The notes beneath the pieces were generated by a model, which was not told the origin of the DNA, did not search any database, and saw only the letters and a list, made by a program, of their open reading frames with translations. Positions 53,495 through 63,274 of a DNA stretch of 64,000 nucleotides are shown here, piece by piece. The stretch is from positions 94,476 to 158,475 of the forward strand of contig REAZ01000004.1 in NCBI GenBank assembly GCA_004294445.1, in the 5' to 3' direction. This DNA is from Cytophagales bacterium. GTDB taxonomy: Bacteria > Bacteroidota > Bacteroidia > Cytophagales > Thermoflexibacteraceae. Both the position numbers and the translations under genes were made by a program. How positions within the stretch are numbered: position 1 is the first letter of the stretch; each line of letters begins with the position of its first letter.

Positions 53495-55486
53495 ATGAAT
53501 CCATTATTATTTTCATTCAATCAAAATATTGACTTTCAGAATATTACAAAAGAAAATATAGAGCAGGTTGCCAGTATAAGCATTGCAGACTTAAGAGAGA
53601 AGTTGCAAGCATTGTATCAAACACCCATTCGTAGTTTTGAGAATACAATGCTCAAGTATGACGCACTCGTTAGCCAACTTTCGCGCATCACTTCTGTACT
53701 TTTCTTACTTTCCAGCACCCTTACTGACGAGCAGATGCGAAACAAAAGCAGGGAAGCCGTAGAGGAATTAGAGAAATTTGGCAATCAGTTGGGATTAGAT
53801 GAAGACCTCTACAAAGCCATCAAAGACTATTCGAAGACCGAAGAAGCACAAAATTTGACGGGCTACAAACAAAAATTACTCACCGAAACTATCCGAAGTT
53901 TCGAAAAAAATGGCTTTGCACTGCCCAAAGAAAAAAGAGAAGAACTCCAAAAAATCCAAGACCAACTCAGCGAGCAAAACAATTTGTTTTATAAGCACAT
54001 AGCCGAGCATCAAGATTTCTTAATCGTAAGCGAGCAGGAGATAGAAGGGCTGCCCGAAAGCTATAAGCAACAACATTTGCAGGAAGACGGCTATTATAAA
54101 ATAGGCATGGACTCGCCCTCGTATATCCCTTTTATGCAGTACGCACAATCGGAAGAAGCCCGCAAAAAGCTATATATCAAGTATTTGAATCGTGCATCAA
54201 ATACTAATATCGAAGTGCTAAAAAATGTACTTCGCCTCCGCAAACAGAAGGTAGAACTACTCGGCTACCCGACCTACGCCGCCTATAATGTAGAAGATTT
54301 GATGAGTAAGAATCCTAAAAACGTATGGAATTTTGAAAATAGCCTCAAAGAAAAAGTACAGCCAAGAGCCAAACAAGATTACCAAGAATTGTTGGAAATA
54401 AAGCGGCAGAAAACGAATAATCCAACGGTTCAAATTGTAAATCCTTGGGAATCTTCTTATTATAGAACTATCTTGCTTCGAGAGAAATACAGTGTCGACC
54501 CCGAAAAAGTGCGTGAATATTTTTCTTTGAACAATGTACTTGGCGGACTTTTTCATATCGCCGAGCAACTTTTTGATGTCCGCTTTGTCGAAATAGCAGA
54601 TGCGTCCGTTTGGCATGAGGAAGTTCGCTATTTTGAAGTCAGAAATATGGCAGACGATGCCTTAGCGGGCAAAATGTATTTAGATTTGTTCCCAAGACCT
54701 AATAAATATAACCACGCTGCTTGCTTTCCACTCATTCAGGGCAGGCAAACCGAAGCGGGCTATCAGATTCCTGTGTTAGCACTGATTTGTAATTTTTCTA
54801 CGGCTACCACCGAAAAACCCTCTTTACTCACACATTCGGAGGTAGAAACGATGTTCCATGAGTTTGGTCATGCCCTTCATGTGTTGCTTACCAAATCTCC
54901 TGTAGCTATGTTTGCAGGCACAAATACAGCCCACGATTTTGTAGAAGTGCCTTCCCAACTTCTCGAAAATTGGGCGTGGGACTATCAATCTCTTTCGCTT
55001 TTCGCCAAGCACTACCAAACAGACGAAGTATTGCCCAAAGAAATGTACGATAAGATGAACGCCGCCAAGAACTTAGGCATAGGCATCTTCACTCAGCAGC
55101 AGATTTTTTATGGCACTTACGATATGACCTTGCATGACGGCTACAACCCCGACGGAGCAGAAACTACCACCGAAGTCATTGGGAGATTGCAAAACGAAAT
55201 TACGCTTTTCCCCTACTTAGAAGGCACACATTTCGAGGCGGCTTTTGGGCATCTGATGGGCTACGGAGCAAGCTATTATGGCTATTTGTGGTCATTGGTT
55301 TATGCAGACGACATTTTTTCAGTTTTTGAACAAAACGGACTCATGGATAAGGCTACGGGGCTAAAATACAGAGATACAATCCTTTCCAAAGGTGGATCAG
55401 AAGACGAAATGCAGCAATTAATACAGTTTTTGGGGCGAAAGCCGAATGAAGAGGCGTTTTTAAAATCATTAGATATACAAGCATAA
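53495..55486 (+). CDS. M3 family zinc metallopeptidase (oligopeptidase A / Dcp-like)
   Basis: A 663-residue cytoplasmic oligopeptidase. The ATG at 53495 (NPLLFSFNQNIDFQNI) is preferred over a TTG 45 nt upstream that lies within promoter-like sequence. The zinc site is HEFGH (residues 455-459, in MFHEFGHALHVLL) and the downstream Glu lies in FVEVPSQLLENW, as usual for M3. The C-terminus has the conserved AAFGHLMGYGASYYGYLWSL and the YRDTILSKGGSED helix. M3 peptidases degrade peptides of about 5-15 residues. It heads a three-gene operon with 11-nt and 6-nt gaps. Confidence 0.93.
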   Translation: MNPLLFSFNQNIDFQNITKENIEQVASISIADLREKLQALYQTPIRSFENTMLKYDALVSQLSRITSVLFLLSSTLTDEQMRNKSREAVEELEKFGNQLGLDEDLYKAIKDYSKTEEAQNLTGYKQKLLTETIRSFEKNGFALPKEKREELQKIQDQLSEQNNLFYKHIAEHQDFLIVSEQEIEGLPESYKQQHLQEDGYYKIGMDSPSYIPFMQYAQSEEARKKLYIKYLNRASNTNIEVLKNVLRLRKQKVELLGYPTYAAYNVEDLMSKNPKNVWNFENSLKEKVQPRAKQDYQELLEIKRQKTNNPTVQIVNPWESSYYRTILLREKYSVDPEKVREYFSLNNVLGGLFHIAEQLFDVRFVEIADASVWHEEVRYFEVRNMADDALAGKMYLDLFPRPNKYNHAACFPLIQGRQTEAGYQIPVLALICNFSTATTEKPSLLTHSEVETMFHEFGHALHVLLTKSPVAMFAGTNTAHDFVEVPSQLLENWAWDYQSLSLFAKHYQTDEVLPKEMYDKMNAAKNLGIGIFTQQQIFYGTYDMTLHDGYNPDGAETTTEVIGRLQNEITLFPYLEGTHFEAAFGHLMGYGASYYGYLWSLVYADDIFSVFEQNGLMDKATGLKYRDTILSKGGSEDEMQQLIQFLGRKPNEEAFLKSLDIQA

Positions 55487-55497
55487 AAACAAATAAA

Positions 55498-55752
55498 ATG
55501 AACTACATAGAAATTTTGGGATTAGTAGCGGCGGCTTTGAGTACGTTTTCTTTTGTTCCGCAAGTGATACATACATGGAAAACCAAATCTGCAAAAGATT
55601 TATCCTTTGCTATGTTTTCCATCATGTTCACTGCCACTGCTTTATGGCTTATTTATGGTTTCCTGATTGCTGCCTTGCCCGTTATCATTGCCAACGGATT
55701 AGTGTTGATATTGCTCGGCATTATTTTATATTTCAAAATAGCCTATAAATAA
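55498..55752 (+). CDS. SemiSWEET sugar transporter
   Basis: An 84-residue protein with three transmembrane helices, forming a dimeric sugar facilitator. The PQ-loop motif SFVPQVIHTWKTKSAKDLSF (residues 18-37) with the gating Pro is present, and helix 2 has the LWLIYGFL segment. The length is exactly that of the family. Position between the M3 peptidase (11 nt) and a glycosyltransferase (6 nt) indicates one operon, although no functional link is obvious. Confidence 0.92.
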   Translation: MNYIEILGLVAAALSTFSFVPQVIHTWKTKSAKDLSFAMFSIMFTATALWLIYGFLIAALPVIIANGLVLILLGIILYFKIAYK

Positions 55753-55758
55753 GCAACA

Positions 55759-56757
55759 ATGAAAATTACCATCATCACTCCCTCTTTCAATCAAGGACAG
55801 TTTTTAGAAACTACTATCCAATCTGTACTGAATCAGCAATATAGCAATTTGGAATACATGATTTTTGATGGGGGGAGCAATGACGAATCGGTAGAAATTA
55901 TAGAAAAATACAGGGGCAAACTCGCCTATTGGGAAAGCAAAAAAGATAGAGGGCAAAGCCACGCAATTAACAAGGGTTTTGAAAAAGCAACGGGCGACAT
56001 TGTTACGTGGCTCAATAGTGATGACCAACTCATGCCAAATGTACTGCAACAAGTAGCCCAATATTTTGAGGAAAATCCTGAGATTGCTTTTTTGCATGGG
56101 AAAACCTTACTCATCAAAGAACTAAAAGCTGATTTTGGGCAGGGCATCGTCAAAGGGGCAGAAGACAATGATTTGGCTTACAAGTATTTGGCAGGGCTTC
56201 CATTCCCGCAGCCTTCCGCTTTTTTCCGCAAGAGCATGATTGAAGAATTTGGTCTACTCAATGAAGGCTATCACTACGGCATGGACTACGATTTTTTTCT
56301 ACGAATGAGTTTGAATTATAATGGCTTGAAAGTCAATGATATACTTTCCAAATATCTCTTGCATCAGAATAGCAAGACAGTAAGTCAATCTGCTGTTTTT
56401 GCCAAAGACTATGCCCTGATTTTCAGCAAGTTATTGCGTTCTTTTCCTTTCGCTACCGATTTAGTACAGCAAATGAAAGATTTGGGCATATACACAAGCG
56501 GAGATGATGTTTATAAAGTTGGTAAAAAATTTACTATCAATGATTTACAGAAGGCTTTTTGCTATAATTTATACTTCCAACTTATTTTTTTCTACGACGC
56601 AGGCGAACTTTCCGAAGTTCGCAAACTTACTTCTTTTCTGAAAAAATACTATCCCGATTTCTATAAAGCAAATGCAGAACTCCCTCAGATACGCTTGCGG
56701 GCGAAGTTTTTAACGAAAAAACTACTCCTATTTTTGCGAAAGGTTAGAGAGAGTTAG
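55759..56757 (+). CDS. Family 2 glycosyltransferase
   Basis: A 332-residue GT-A fold glycosyltransferase that adds a sugar from a nucleotide donor. The N-terminus KITIITPSFNQGQFLETTIQ, FDGGSNDESVEI, the RGQSHAINKGFEKATGDIVTWLNSDDQ block with the DD metal site, and the HYGMDYDFFLRMS segment are clear. It belongs to the same operon as the SemiSWEET gene. A role in surface polysaccharide synthesis is likely; the acceptor is unknown. Confidence 0.9.
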   Translation: MKITIITPSFNQGQFLETTIQSVLNQQYSNLEYMIFDGGSNDESVEIIEKYRGKLAYWESKKDRGQSHAINKGFEKATGDIVTWLNSDDQLMPNVLQQVAQYFEENPEIAFLHGKTLLIKELKADFGQGIVKGAEDNDLAYKYLAGLPFPQPSAFFRKSMIEEFGLLNEGYHYGMDYDFFLRMSLNYNGLKVNDILSKYLLHQNSKTVSQSAVFAKDYALIFSKLLRSFPFATDLVQQMKDLGIYTSGDDVYKVGKKFTINDLQKAFCYNLYFQLIFFYDAGELSEVRKLTSFLKKYYPDFYKANAELPQIRLRAKFLTKKLLLFLRKVRES

Positions 56758-56765
56758 CCAATATT

Positions 56766-57659
56766 TTAGTTTTTTAGCTTTTCTCTATATGCCTGTGCCT
56801 GCGGCGAATCTTTCATCTTGTTTTTCAGTAAGATGGGGTAATACTCAGAAAGCATTTTTTTGGCTTGAGTTTCTGCCTCACTTTTCATCAGAAAGTTGTA
56901 TGCCTCTTGGTATGCAGCGTTTAGTTTTTGGGTTTCATAGTCAAAAGCGCGTGTATTGTCCAACCCGTTGAAAAGCATGTTGTTAAGGCTGCTTACCTCA
57001 AAAATAACCTCTCTTTTCCATCTGAAATTTGGGTATTTTTTGAGAAATTCTTCCCAAAAAATGACTCTTTCTGCCAATATTTTTGGCTCCACTATCAAAC
57101 CGCCATCACTTGCCGTTCCCTCTGCTATTTCTTTTTGTGACTGATTAAAATAAGACTGCATAGCGGGCGAAAGCCTATCAAAAACGTACTTTTTCTGAAA
57201 CTCATAGCTTGCTTCTATATATACATATCCTTCGGTTTGGTTCAAGTTAAAGCCATTCTTTTGCAGTGTACTTTGGTGTTCTGCTACTTTCTTACTTACT
57301 TCTACCCCTCCAAAAATACCCGCATAGCTGTTATTATCTTTGTCTATGATGTTTTGCTGTGGCATTATCATTCGCTCATGGAAATCTCTGAATAGTGAAT
57401 AAGCCGAATCATTTATTTCACTATCTGTGTTTGCAAATAGTTTTTGGAACTCTTCACCTGCTTTTGATGAAGATGCAAGATTGGTAGTATCTAAGGTATT
57501 CAGAAAATCTTTGTACGTTTTTAGCTTTGCCTCTTCAGTAGTTGCATTTTCCGATGAAGCAGTAGTTTCCGTTTGCGTAGTTTCTGACTGCTTACCTCCG
57601 CAGCTCATGTTTATTACAAGAGCAAGAACGAAAAGGGGTGATTTTAAATAATTTTTCAT
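56766..57659 (-). CDS. Lipoprotein of unknown function
   Basis: A 297-residue lipoprotein: signal residues 1-20 with MSC lipobox followed by GG, then a Ser/Thr/Glu linker (about 25-45), and a helical body. I do not recognise the family. Segments AYSLFRDFHERMIMPQQN and AMQSYFNQSQKEIAEGTAS are notable. It stands alone between convergent and divergent genes. Confidence 0.75.
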   Translation of the reverse strand: MKNYLKSPLFVLALVINMSCGGKQSETTQTETTASSENATTEEAKLKTYKDFLNTLDTTNLASSSKAGEEFQKLFANTDSEINDSAYSLFRDFHERMIMPQQNIIDKDNNSYAGIFGGVEVSKKVAEHQSTLQKNGFNLNQTEGYVYIEASYEFQKKYVFDRLSPAMQSYFNQSQKEIAEGTASDGGLIVEPKILAERVIFWEEFLKKYPNFRWKREVIFEVSSLNNMLFNGLDNTRAFDYETQKLNAAYQEAYNFLMKSEAETQAKKMLSEYYPILLKNKMKDSPQAQAYREKLKN

Positions 57660-57702
57660 AATGTAAGTTGTAAATAATTAATACTTTGATAATCAATATT
57701 TT

Positions 57703-58365
57703 CTATAAAATATTATATCCGACTGTAACCTGCCATAGAGAAGTACTTTGGTCTAAAGTAAGTCCATTTCCCACATTGAGAGAAGTAATTTTGGAGAGAT
57801 TCCCTTCATATTTCAGGTCTATCGTGAATTTCAAAATATCTATCCCTATGCCTGCCTGATACCCCCAAACAGCCCGCTTTACTGCACTATCAGCACTGTT
57901 ACTTGCACTATTAATTTGGGAAATAGTCGTTTTCAAATCGTCCAAATTGCTAATTCGGAAGTGGGCAACGGGACCCAAATAGGTTCGGAAAAAGAGCATT
58001 TTATAACCCAATAGCACAGGTACATCTACACCTAACATATTGACTTTCACTGTTTCAGGGGGAAGTCCTACACTTGAGCGATATACCTTTTCGAATACGC
58101 CTCCTTTGAGGGAAAGCATTACTTCTGGCTGTACATAAAAGCCTGCAAAACTTGCCCTAAAGAAACCGCCCGCCACAAAACCTGTATAGTTTGAGCCGAT
58201 ATTTTTTATCGCCAAAAGTGTGGTACTTGAATTACCAAGTTGCTCAATATCAGTAGTTTTAAGCTGCGATATATTCACTCCTATCTTAGGACCAAACATA
58301 ATTTTCTGCGAATAGCCATTTGCAAAAGTTAGGCAAAAACAAAATATAAAAAGTAATTGTTTCAT
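57703..58365 (-). CDS. PorT-family outer membrane beta-barrel protein
   Basis: A 220-residue outer-membrane protein with an 8-strand barrel of the PorT family. The signal peptide is residues 1-19 (ending NGYSQ). The body shows alternating polar/apolar strands, starting FGPKIGVNISQL, with GFVAGGFFRASFAGFYVQPEVMLS, DVPVLLGYKMLFFRTYLGP and AVWGYQAGIGIDILKFTIDL, and ending in an aromatic-containing strand (LWQVTVGYNIL). PorT proteins are needed for type IX secretion in some species, but this may be a general barrel. It lies 43 nt downstream of no gene; it has a -7 box. Confidence 0.85.
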   Translation of the reverse strand: MKQLLFIFCFCLTFANGYSQKIMFGPKIGVNISQLKTTDIEQLGNSSTTLLAIKNIGSNYTGFVAGGFFRASFAGFYVQPEVMLSLKGGVFEKVYRSSVGLPPETVKVNMLGVDVPVLLGYKMLFFRTYLGPVAHFRISNLDDLKTTISQINSASNSADSAVKRAVWGYQAGIGIDILKFTIDLKYEGNLSKITSLNVGNGLTLDQSTSLWQVTVGYNIL

Positions 58366-58399
58366 AGTTTTAGTTTTTTAAAACGTTTTTTTGAATAAC

Positions 58400-58407
58400 C
58401 AAATATA
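58400..58407 (-). promoter_or_regulatory. Candidate -7 element of the PorT-type gene
   Basis: TATATTTG on the minus strand fits TAnnTTTG, 34 nt before the ATG at 58365. Confidence 0.45.
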
Positions 58408-58483
58408 TGTACTTTTTTGGTTTTTATGCTATGTATAGCCAGCAATTTGTGATGAACTAAAGGCAGAATTATTCAGAAATAAG

Positions 58484-59791
58484 CTACTTGCTCATCTCAT
58501 TCAGAAGCGTTGCTAATTTTTTTGTAATATTTTTGCTTGTAAATTCTTCAATATTAGCAGTTTGGCTTTCTATCACCCCTGTTTTCTTATAATCTTGGTA
58601 AAATGATAATAGTTTGGCTTTGATTCCATTTTTGTCTGCATAGCCTAAAGAAACACCCGCCTTCGTAGCTTGCATGATTTTATCCACATCAGTACCCGAA
58701 GCCCCCAAACATAAAATAGGTCTTTTGGCTGCCAAATACTCAAAAAATTTTCCGGGGATTCTGCCCATCATATTTCCTGCATCGTTAAGCAGTAAAAGCA
58801 GTGCTTGTGTATTGATAATATACTTTAAAGCCTCGTTTCTTGGGAGTTGCGAAATATAAGTAATAAGGTGCGTAACTTTTTGTTTTTCAGCTTCTTGTTT
58901 TACCTTTATATCTACTTCTCCAATAAGTTGGAGTTTGAAAACTTGCTTAAAGTCTTCTATTTCTTCATTGAGTTCTCTCATTGCGACAAAGAGATTTTCG
59001 GGATTTCTGTCCTCGCCGAGCAGCCCTGTGTGCGTGAGGGTAAGTTTCCAATCTGGAGCAAAATTGGCGTGTTTGAAGTCTTCCTCATCATAGCCCCAAG
59101 GGAGAACACTTACATTTTTTGCCCCTATGTTTTCTAAATCTTTTTTCCAACTTTGGCTTACTATGGTGATAGCATTTGCGGTTTTGAACGCCTCTTGCTC
59201 CATTTTCTGATGCTTTTTCCATGCCCAAGCCGAAACAGTAAGCCGCTCGTACAAGTCCATTTGTGTCCACGGGTCTTGGAAATCGCAAAGCCAAGGAATA
59301 CCCGTTTTCTGTTTTACCAAGCAAGCAATTCGGGTATTGGAGTGCGGAGGCCCGTCAGAAAAAATAGCATCTACGGGATTTTTTTTCAAATAATCTACTA
59401 AAAAACGGACAGAAGGGCGAATCCAAAAAGCCCTTGCATCGGGGATAAAAAAGTTGCTGCGAATCCAAACAGAAAGTTTGTGCTGCCAGCCTTCTTTCTT
59501 GTCGGAAGCTACCAAAGCATGATTTACATTGGCATTTGGCGATTTTCCTGTAAATTTTTTATACAAATTATATGGCTCAAAAATAGGCTGCTGTAAAACA
59601 GTGATGCCTTTGGGAACGTCCTTTAGATTGCTCTCGTCAATGCTTGGGTAGTGGGCATTTTTGGCGGTATAGATAATAGGCTCCCAACCAAACTGCCGCA
59701 AATATTTGGCAATTTTGAGGCAACGCAACACGCCAATTCCCCCGCTCGGATACCAATAATACGAAACGATAAGCACTTTCTTTTTTTCCAT
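58484..59791 (-). CDS. GT-B glycosyltransferase (family 4-like)
   Basis: A 435-residue glycosyltransferase with the GT-B fold. The N-terminus VLIVSYYWYPSGGIGVLRCL is typical of this group. The acceptor domain has DAIFSDGPPHSN and LCDFQDPWTQMD; the donor domain has LTHTGLLGEDRNPENLF, a linker, and GKFFEYLAAKRPILCLG (E in the FEYL motif, part of the nucleotide-sugar site). Likely surface polysaccharide or glycoprotein synthesis. It has its own -7 box upstream and does not join the preceding operon. Confidence 0.87.
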   Translation of the reverse strand: MEKKKVLIVSYYWYPSGGIGVLRCLKIAKYLRQFGWEPIIYTAKNAHYPSIDESNLKDVPKGITVLQQPIFEPYNLYKKFTGKSPNANVNHALVASDKKEGWQHKLSVWIRSNFFIPDARAFWIRPSVRFLVDYLKKNPVDAIFSDGPPHSNTRIACLVKQKTGIPWLCDFQDPWTQMDLYERLTVSAWAWKKHQKMEQEAFKTANAITIVSQSWKKDLENIGAKNVSVLPWGYDEEDFKHANFAPDWKLTLTHTGLLGEDRNPENLFVAMRELNEEIEDFKQVFKLQLIGEVDIKVKQEAEKQKVTHLITYISQLPRNEALKYIINTQALLLLLNDAGNMMGRIPGKFFEYLAAKRPILCLGASGTDVDKIMQATKAGVSLGYADKNGIKAKLLSFYQDYKKTGVIESQTANIEEFTSKNITKKLATLLNEMSK

Positions 59792-59818
59792 AGAGGTTGT
59801 CTAAACTCTTTCTTTTCT

Positions 59819-59826
59819 CAAAAATA
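59819..59826 (-). promoter_or_regulatory. Candidate -7 element of the GT-B glycosyltransferase
   Basis: TATTTTTG on the minus strand fits TAnnTTTG, 27 nt before the ATG at 59791. Confidence 0.4.
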
Positions 59827-59949
59827 GCAAACAAACAGTAGAAAACTACAAGCAAGGGCAAAAATAAAAAAAACGCACCCACGCAAGGGTTGCTCTCATA
59901 AACGTAAGTGAAAATAAAAATCGATAAAAAAATATATGAATTTTTACCT

Positions 59950-60006
59950 GAAAAGCAAAAATAGGAAAGGTTTTGAAAACACAGCAAACGAGCCTTGCAA
60001 AGGCTC
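59950..60006. repeat. Direct repeat R1 with hairpin
   Basis: A ~57-bp block (AAAAGCAAAAATAGG then AAAGGTTTTGAAAACACAGC and AAACGAGC) recurs at 60629-60685 at about 85 percent identity by eye. It ends in a hairpin GAGCCTT/AAGGCTC (59990-59996 and 60000-60006). R1 lies just beyond the 3' end of the gene at 60041-60526 (minus), R2 just before its 5' end. Confidence 0.75.
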
Positions 60007-60040
60007 AGTGAAAGAATGAGCAGCAAATAGGAAAAGATTA

Positions 60041-60526
60041 TTAAGCATACGTTACCTGCTTTTGTGTGCTGTTTTCCACCTTGCCAATTGTATCTTTCAA
60101 AGCAAAAATTTTGTCAATGTATTTTTCCATTTTGGGTTTTGATAAACCAGTAATAACCCAAGCATTTATCAACTCTATTGCTAATAAACAACTTTCCTGC
60201 GAAAGCTCCAGTGAGATAACTAATTCATCTACTATGCTTTCATCTGCCAATTCAAGGGTGTCTAACCATGCCGAAAACTCTATACTATCTCTTTCTATTT
60301 CCTCTTGAATGATTCTTACCGCCCTATTGGAATTTTCCACCTTAAATTGATAGATAGGGTTTCCGTCTAAGTAGAGCGAACCATCTGGCTTAGTAGTAGC
60401 CAAATAGCTTTGAAGAGAAATATTTTCCACTGATAAAAGTGTATGCACAATCGTTTTCCAAAAATCTATGTTTTCTTGGTATGTATGTCTGTTTTCTAAA
60501 AAATCAGTATATAAGTGAGTTACCAT
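60041..60526 (-). CDS. Hypothetical protein between direct repeats
   Basis: A 161-residue, probably helical, acidic protein beginning VTHLYTDFLENRHTYQENIDF. No signal peptide, no recognisable domain. Glu/Leu-rich segments (ADESIVDELVISLELSQESC) suggest a helical bundle. It is flanked by repeats R1 and R2 and lies 266 nt upstream of, and opposite to, the rhs fragment. In such a toxin locus it could be a displaced immunity gene, but nothing in the sequence shows this. Confidence 0.65.
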   Translation of the reverse strand: MVTHLYTDFLENRHTYQENIDFWKTIVHTLLSVENISLQSYLATTKPDGSLYLDGNPIYQFKVENSNRAVRIIQEEIERDSIEFSAWLDTLELADESIVDELVISLELSQESCLLAIELINAWVITGLSKPKMEKYIDKIFALKDTIGKVENSTQKQVTYA

Positions 60527-60628
60527 TTTATTAATTCCAAATGCTCACCTTGTGCTTGTATGCGCCCACGATGTTTCATAATGATTTAGGTTTATTTTTC
60601 TTTTCTCAAAATTACAAAAAACTGCCCT

Positions 60629-60685
60629 AAAAAGCAAAAAATAAAAGGTTTTGGAAAACACAGCAAACGAGCATTACAAATGCGC
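60629..60685. repeat. Direct repeat R2 with hairpin
   Basis: Second copy of the block at 59950-60006. Its hairpin is GAGCATT/AATGCGC (60669-60675 and 60679-60685): compared with R1, a C-G pair became A-T with both sides changed, while one pair is lost. Conserved pairing with changed bases suggests selection for structure. Confidence 0.75.
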
Positions 60686-60794
60686 TACTAAATAGGTCGC
60701 ATTGTGCTACAACGGTTGCAAATTATGGGCAGCAGGGAATTTTTCTACTATCAAAAGTTTTACTAACTTGCAAGGGTAGTTTTTCATAGCATTG

Positions 60795-60820
60795 CTTGCT
60801 GGTGAAAAAACACCAGCAAG
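60795..60820 (+). repeat. Perfect 10-bp hairpin at the rhs truncation point
   Basis: CTTGCTGGTG (60795-60804), an A6 loop, then CACCAGCAAG (60811-60820). It lies where recognisable Rhs sequence begins. No T-tract follows. Confidence 0.7.
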
Positions 60821-62196
60821 GGCGAAATCCCAAGAAAACGACCACCTCAGAGGAAGGGTCAGCGCAGTAACGGTCTTGGAAGATGGCGAGAAAGAAGGGG
60901 CAAGCACTTTTTATCAGTATGACCCCCATGGCAATGTCAAAAAACTCATTCAGCTACTCCCTAATCAAGCTACAGACCCTAACAGCACGCCCATCATCAG
61001 AACGGTGGATTACGTCTATGACCTCATTTCGGGAAAGGTCAATAAGGTCTATTACCAAAAAGATAATGGGCTCACCCCTCATGCAGACCAGTTTGTTCAC
61101 CGATACGACTATGATGCGGATAATCGCTTGCGCACCGTTTATACTTCTAATGACGACTGGACTTGGTACAAGGAGGCAACCTATCTCTACTATGCCCACG
61201 GTCCGCTTGCCCGCGTGGAACTCGGCGAGCATACTGTACAGGGTTTGGACTACTACTATACTCTCCAAGGCTGGCTCAAAGGGGTAAATGCGCCCTTTGA
61301 CCTCACCAAGGACGCAGGCAAAGATGGCTATGGTACTGCGGGTGGGGTCAATCGTGAGCATGTTTCCAGAGATGCCTTCGGATTTACGCTGGGATATTTT
61401 GACGAGGATTATACCCCTATTGGGGCAGCTACGGAGTTTGGGGCAGCGGCTACCTCGGCTTGGACAGGGCTAAAAAGTAATACTGCCACTAACAAATCTG
61501 CCGTAGGGCTTTACAACGGAAATATCGCATGGATGGCGACTAACTTGAATACCAGCAAGATAACACACACAGGCTTGCAAGTGATGGCATACCGCTACGA
61601 CCAACTCAATAGGATTGTTTCTACCCAAGCCAATGTGTTTAACGGGTCATGGGATGCCCATGACCGCTACAAGGAAACTTTTAGCTATGACCCCAACGGC
61701 AATATCCTATCTTTGAATAGAAATGGAGAAACAGGCTCGCCTATTGACCAATTGGCTTATAATTATAATAATCCATTCGATAATAACCGATTAGATGGAG
61801 TAACAGATAATTCTGGGAGTGGTGAAGGACTAAAAACAAGTGCAAATTATACCTATGATGCCATTGGCAACTTAGTAACCGACTCAGAAGAAGGGATTAA
61901 CCCAATAGAGTGGACGGTTTACGGAAAGGTGAGCAAGGCAACCAAAGGTGCCACCACCATAGAGTACAAGTATGATGGCATGGGGCATAGGGTAGTCAAA
62001 AAGACAAATACCAAGACGACCTACTATGTGCGCGATGCCTCTGGAAATGTGATGGCTATCTACGAGCAGCTTAATGCGCAAACGCAAATAAACCTCACAG
62101 AACAACCTATTTATGGCAGTTCTCGTATAGGTATTTATCACGGGCAAGGGGCGCAGCGCGGGGCAACAGAGATGGGCGTTAGGCAATATGAGCTGT

Positions 62197-62280
62197 CGAA
62201 CCATTTACAGAACACCCTCATCACCCTCTCCGATAACAAACTTTCGGTAGATGGAAATAGCGACAATCTGGCAGACTTTT
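62197..62280 (+). repeat. Rhs core segment, copy A of an 84-bp direct repeat
   Basis: This core stretch (encoding NHLQNTLITLSDNKLSVDGN and onward) is repeated at 63917-64000, offset by 1,720 bp, with three mismatches in 84 bp. Copy B is cut by the window end, so the repeat may be longer. Confidence 0.95.
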
Positions 62281-63274
62281 ATGAGGCTCGTATCCTCTCC
62301 GCCACAGACTACTACGCCTTCGGTATGAGCATGAAAGGGCGGACTTGGCAGAGTGAGAAGTATAGGTATGGGTTTAATGGGAAGGAGAATGATAGCGACT
62401 GGGAGGTGCAGGATTATGGGTTTAGAATCTATAAGCCTGAGTTAGGAAAGTTTTTGAGTGTCGACCCGCTGACAAAGAGTTATCCTGAATTAACGCCTTA
62501 TCAGTTTGCAAGTAATAATCCAATACATAATATTGATTTAGATGGCTTGGAAGGCGTTAAATATGATGTTTCTTATACAAATTCAAAGGGAAAAACCAAG
62601 ATTAAAACAGTGGTAGAATTTGACGTTCATGTTGGTATAACCAATAAATTTGAATTAAAATACCAAAATCAGAATCTTGTTAGAAGTTCTTTACCAAAAT
62701 TAAAAAAGGTATATAATAGTCATGCTTATAATATTGATGATGTAGGAAAAATACAAGAAGATTTTGTTAGTCAATATAATAAGTTTAAAGTTTCAGGGAA
62801 AGAAGTGGAATTTAAACTTAATATGCACACATTTGATATTGATGCCATATCTCTTGGAGATTATGCAAAATCACTACGTACCAGTACACTTGTTGAAACA
62901 GCATCTCCTAACCTTAATGGTGGTACTAAACCAATAATTAACAGTGAAACGGGGAAAGTAATAATGAGAAATAGTATTACAGGAGTTGCCATAGGAATAC
63001 TTCCCACTATACCAGGAGAAGGTGAAACCATTTTAAATCGTGTAGGTATTAGTCCTAATGCGACAGATGCAGCACACACACAACGACATGAATTGGGGCA
63101 TTTCCTGCTTCTTGGTTCTCCCAAAAACCCTGTTACCGAAGAAGAACATCTGGAAATGGGGGGTGTTTTTAAATACAAAGTAGTTGACCCTAACGGTAAG
63201 GTAATTTCTCCCACAGAAAAGGTATCCCAGCAAAATGTAAAAGATTTTCTCAACCATATTCCATTAAAAAAGCA

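Noticed and set aside
59637..60026. 129-residue minus-strand ORF overlapping the glycosyltransferase
   Set aside because: It shares most of its length with the GT-B gene in another frame, is low-complexity and Phe/Leu-rich, and has no promoter of its own.
60041..60526. Firm call as an immunity gene
   Set aside because: It is on the opposite strand to the toxin gene, shows no domain, and only its location supports the idea.
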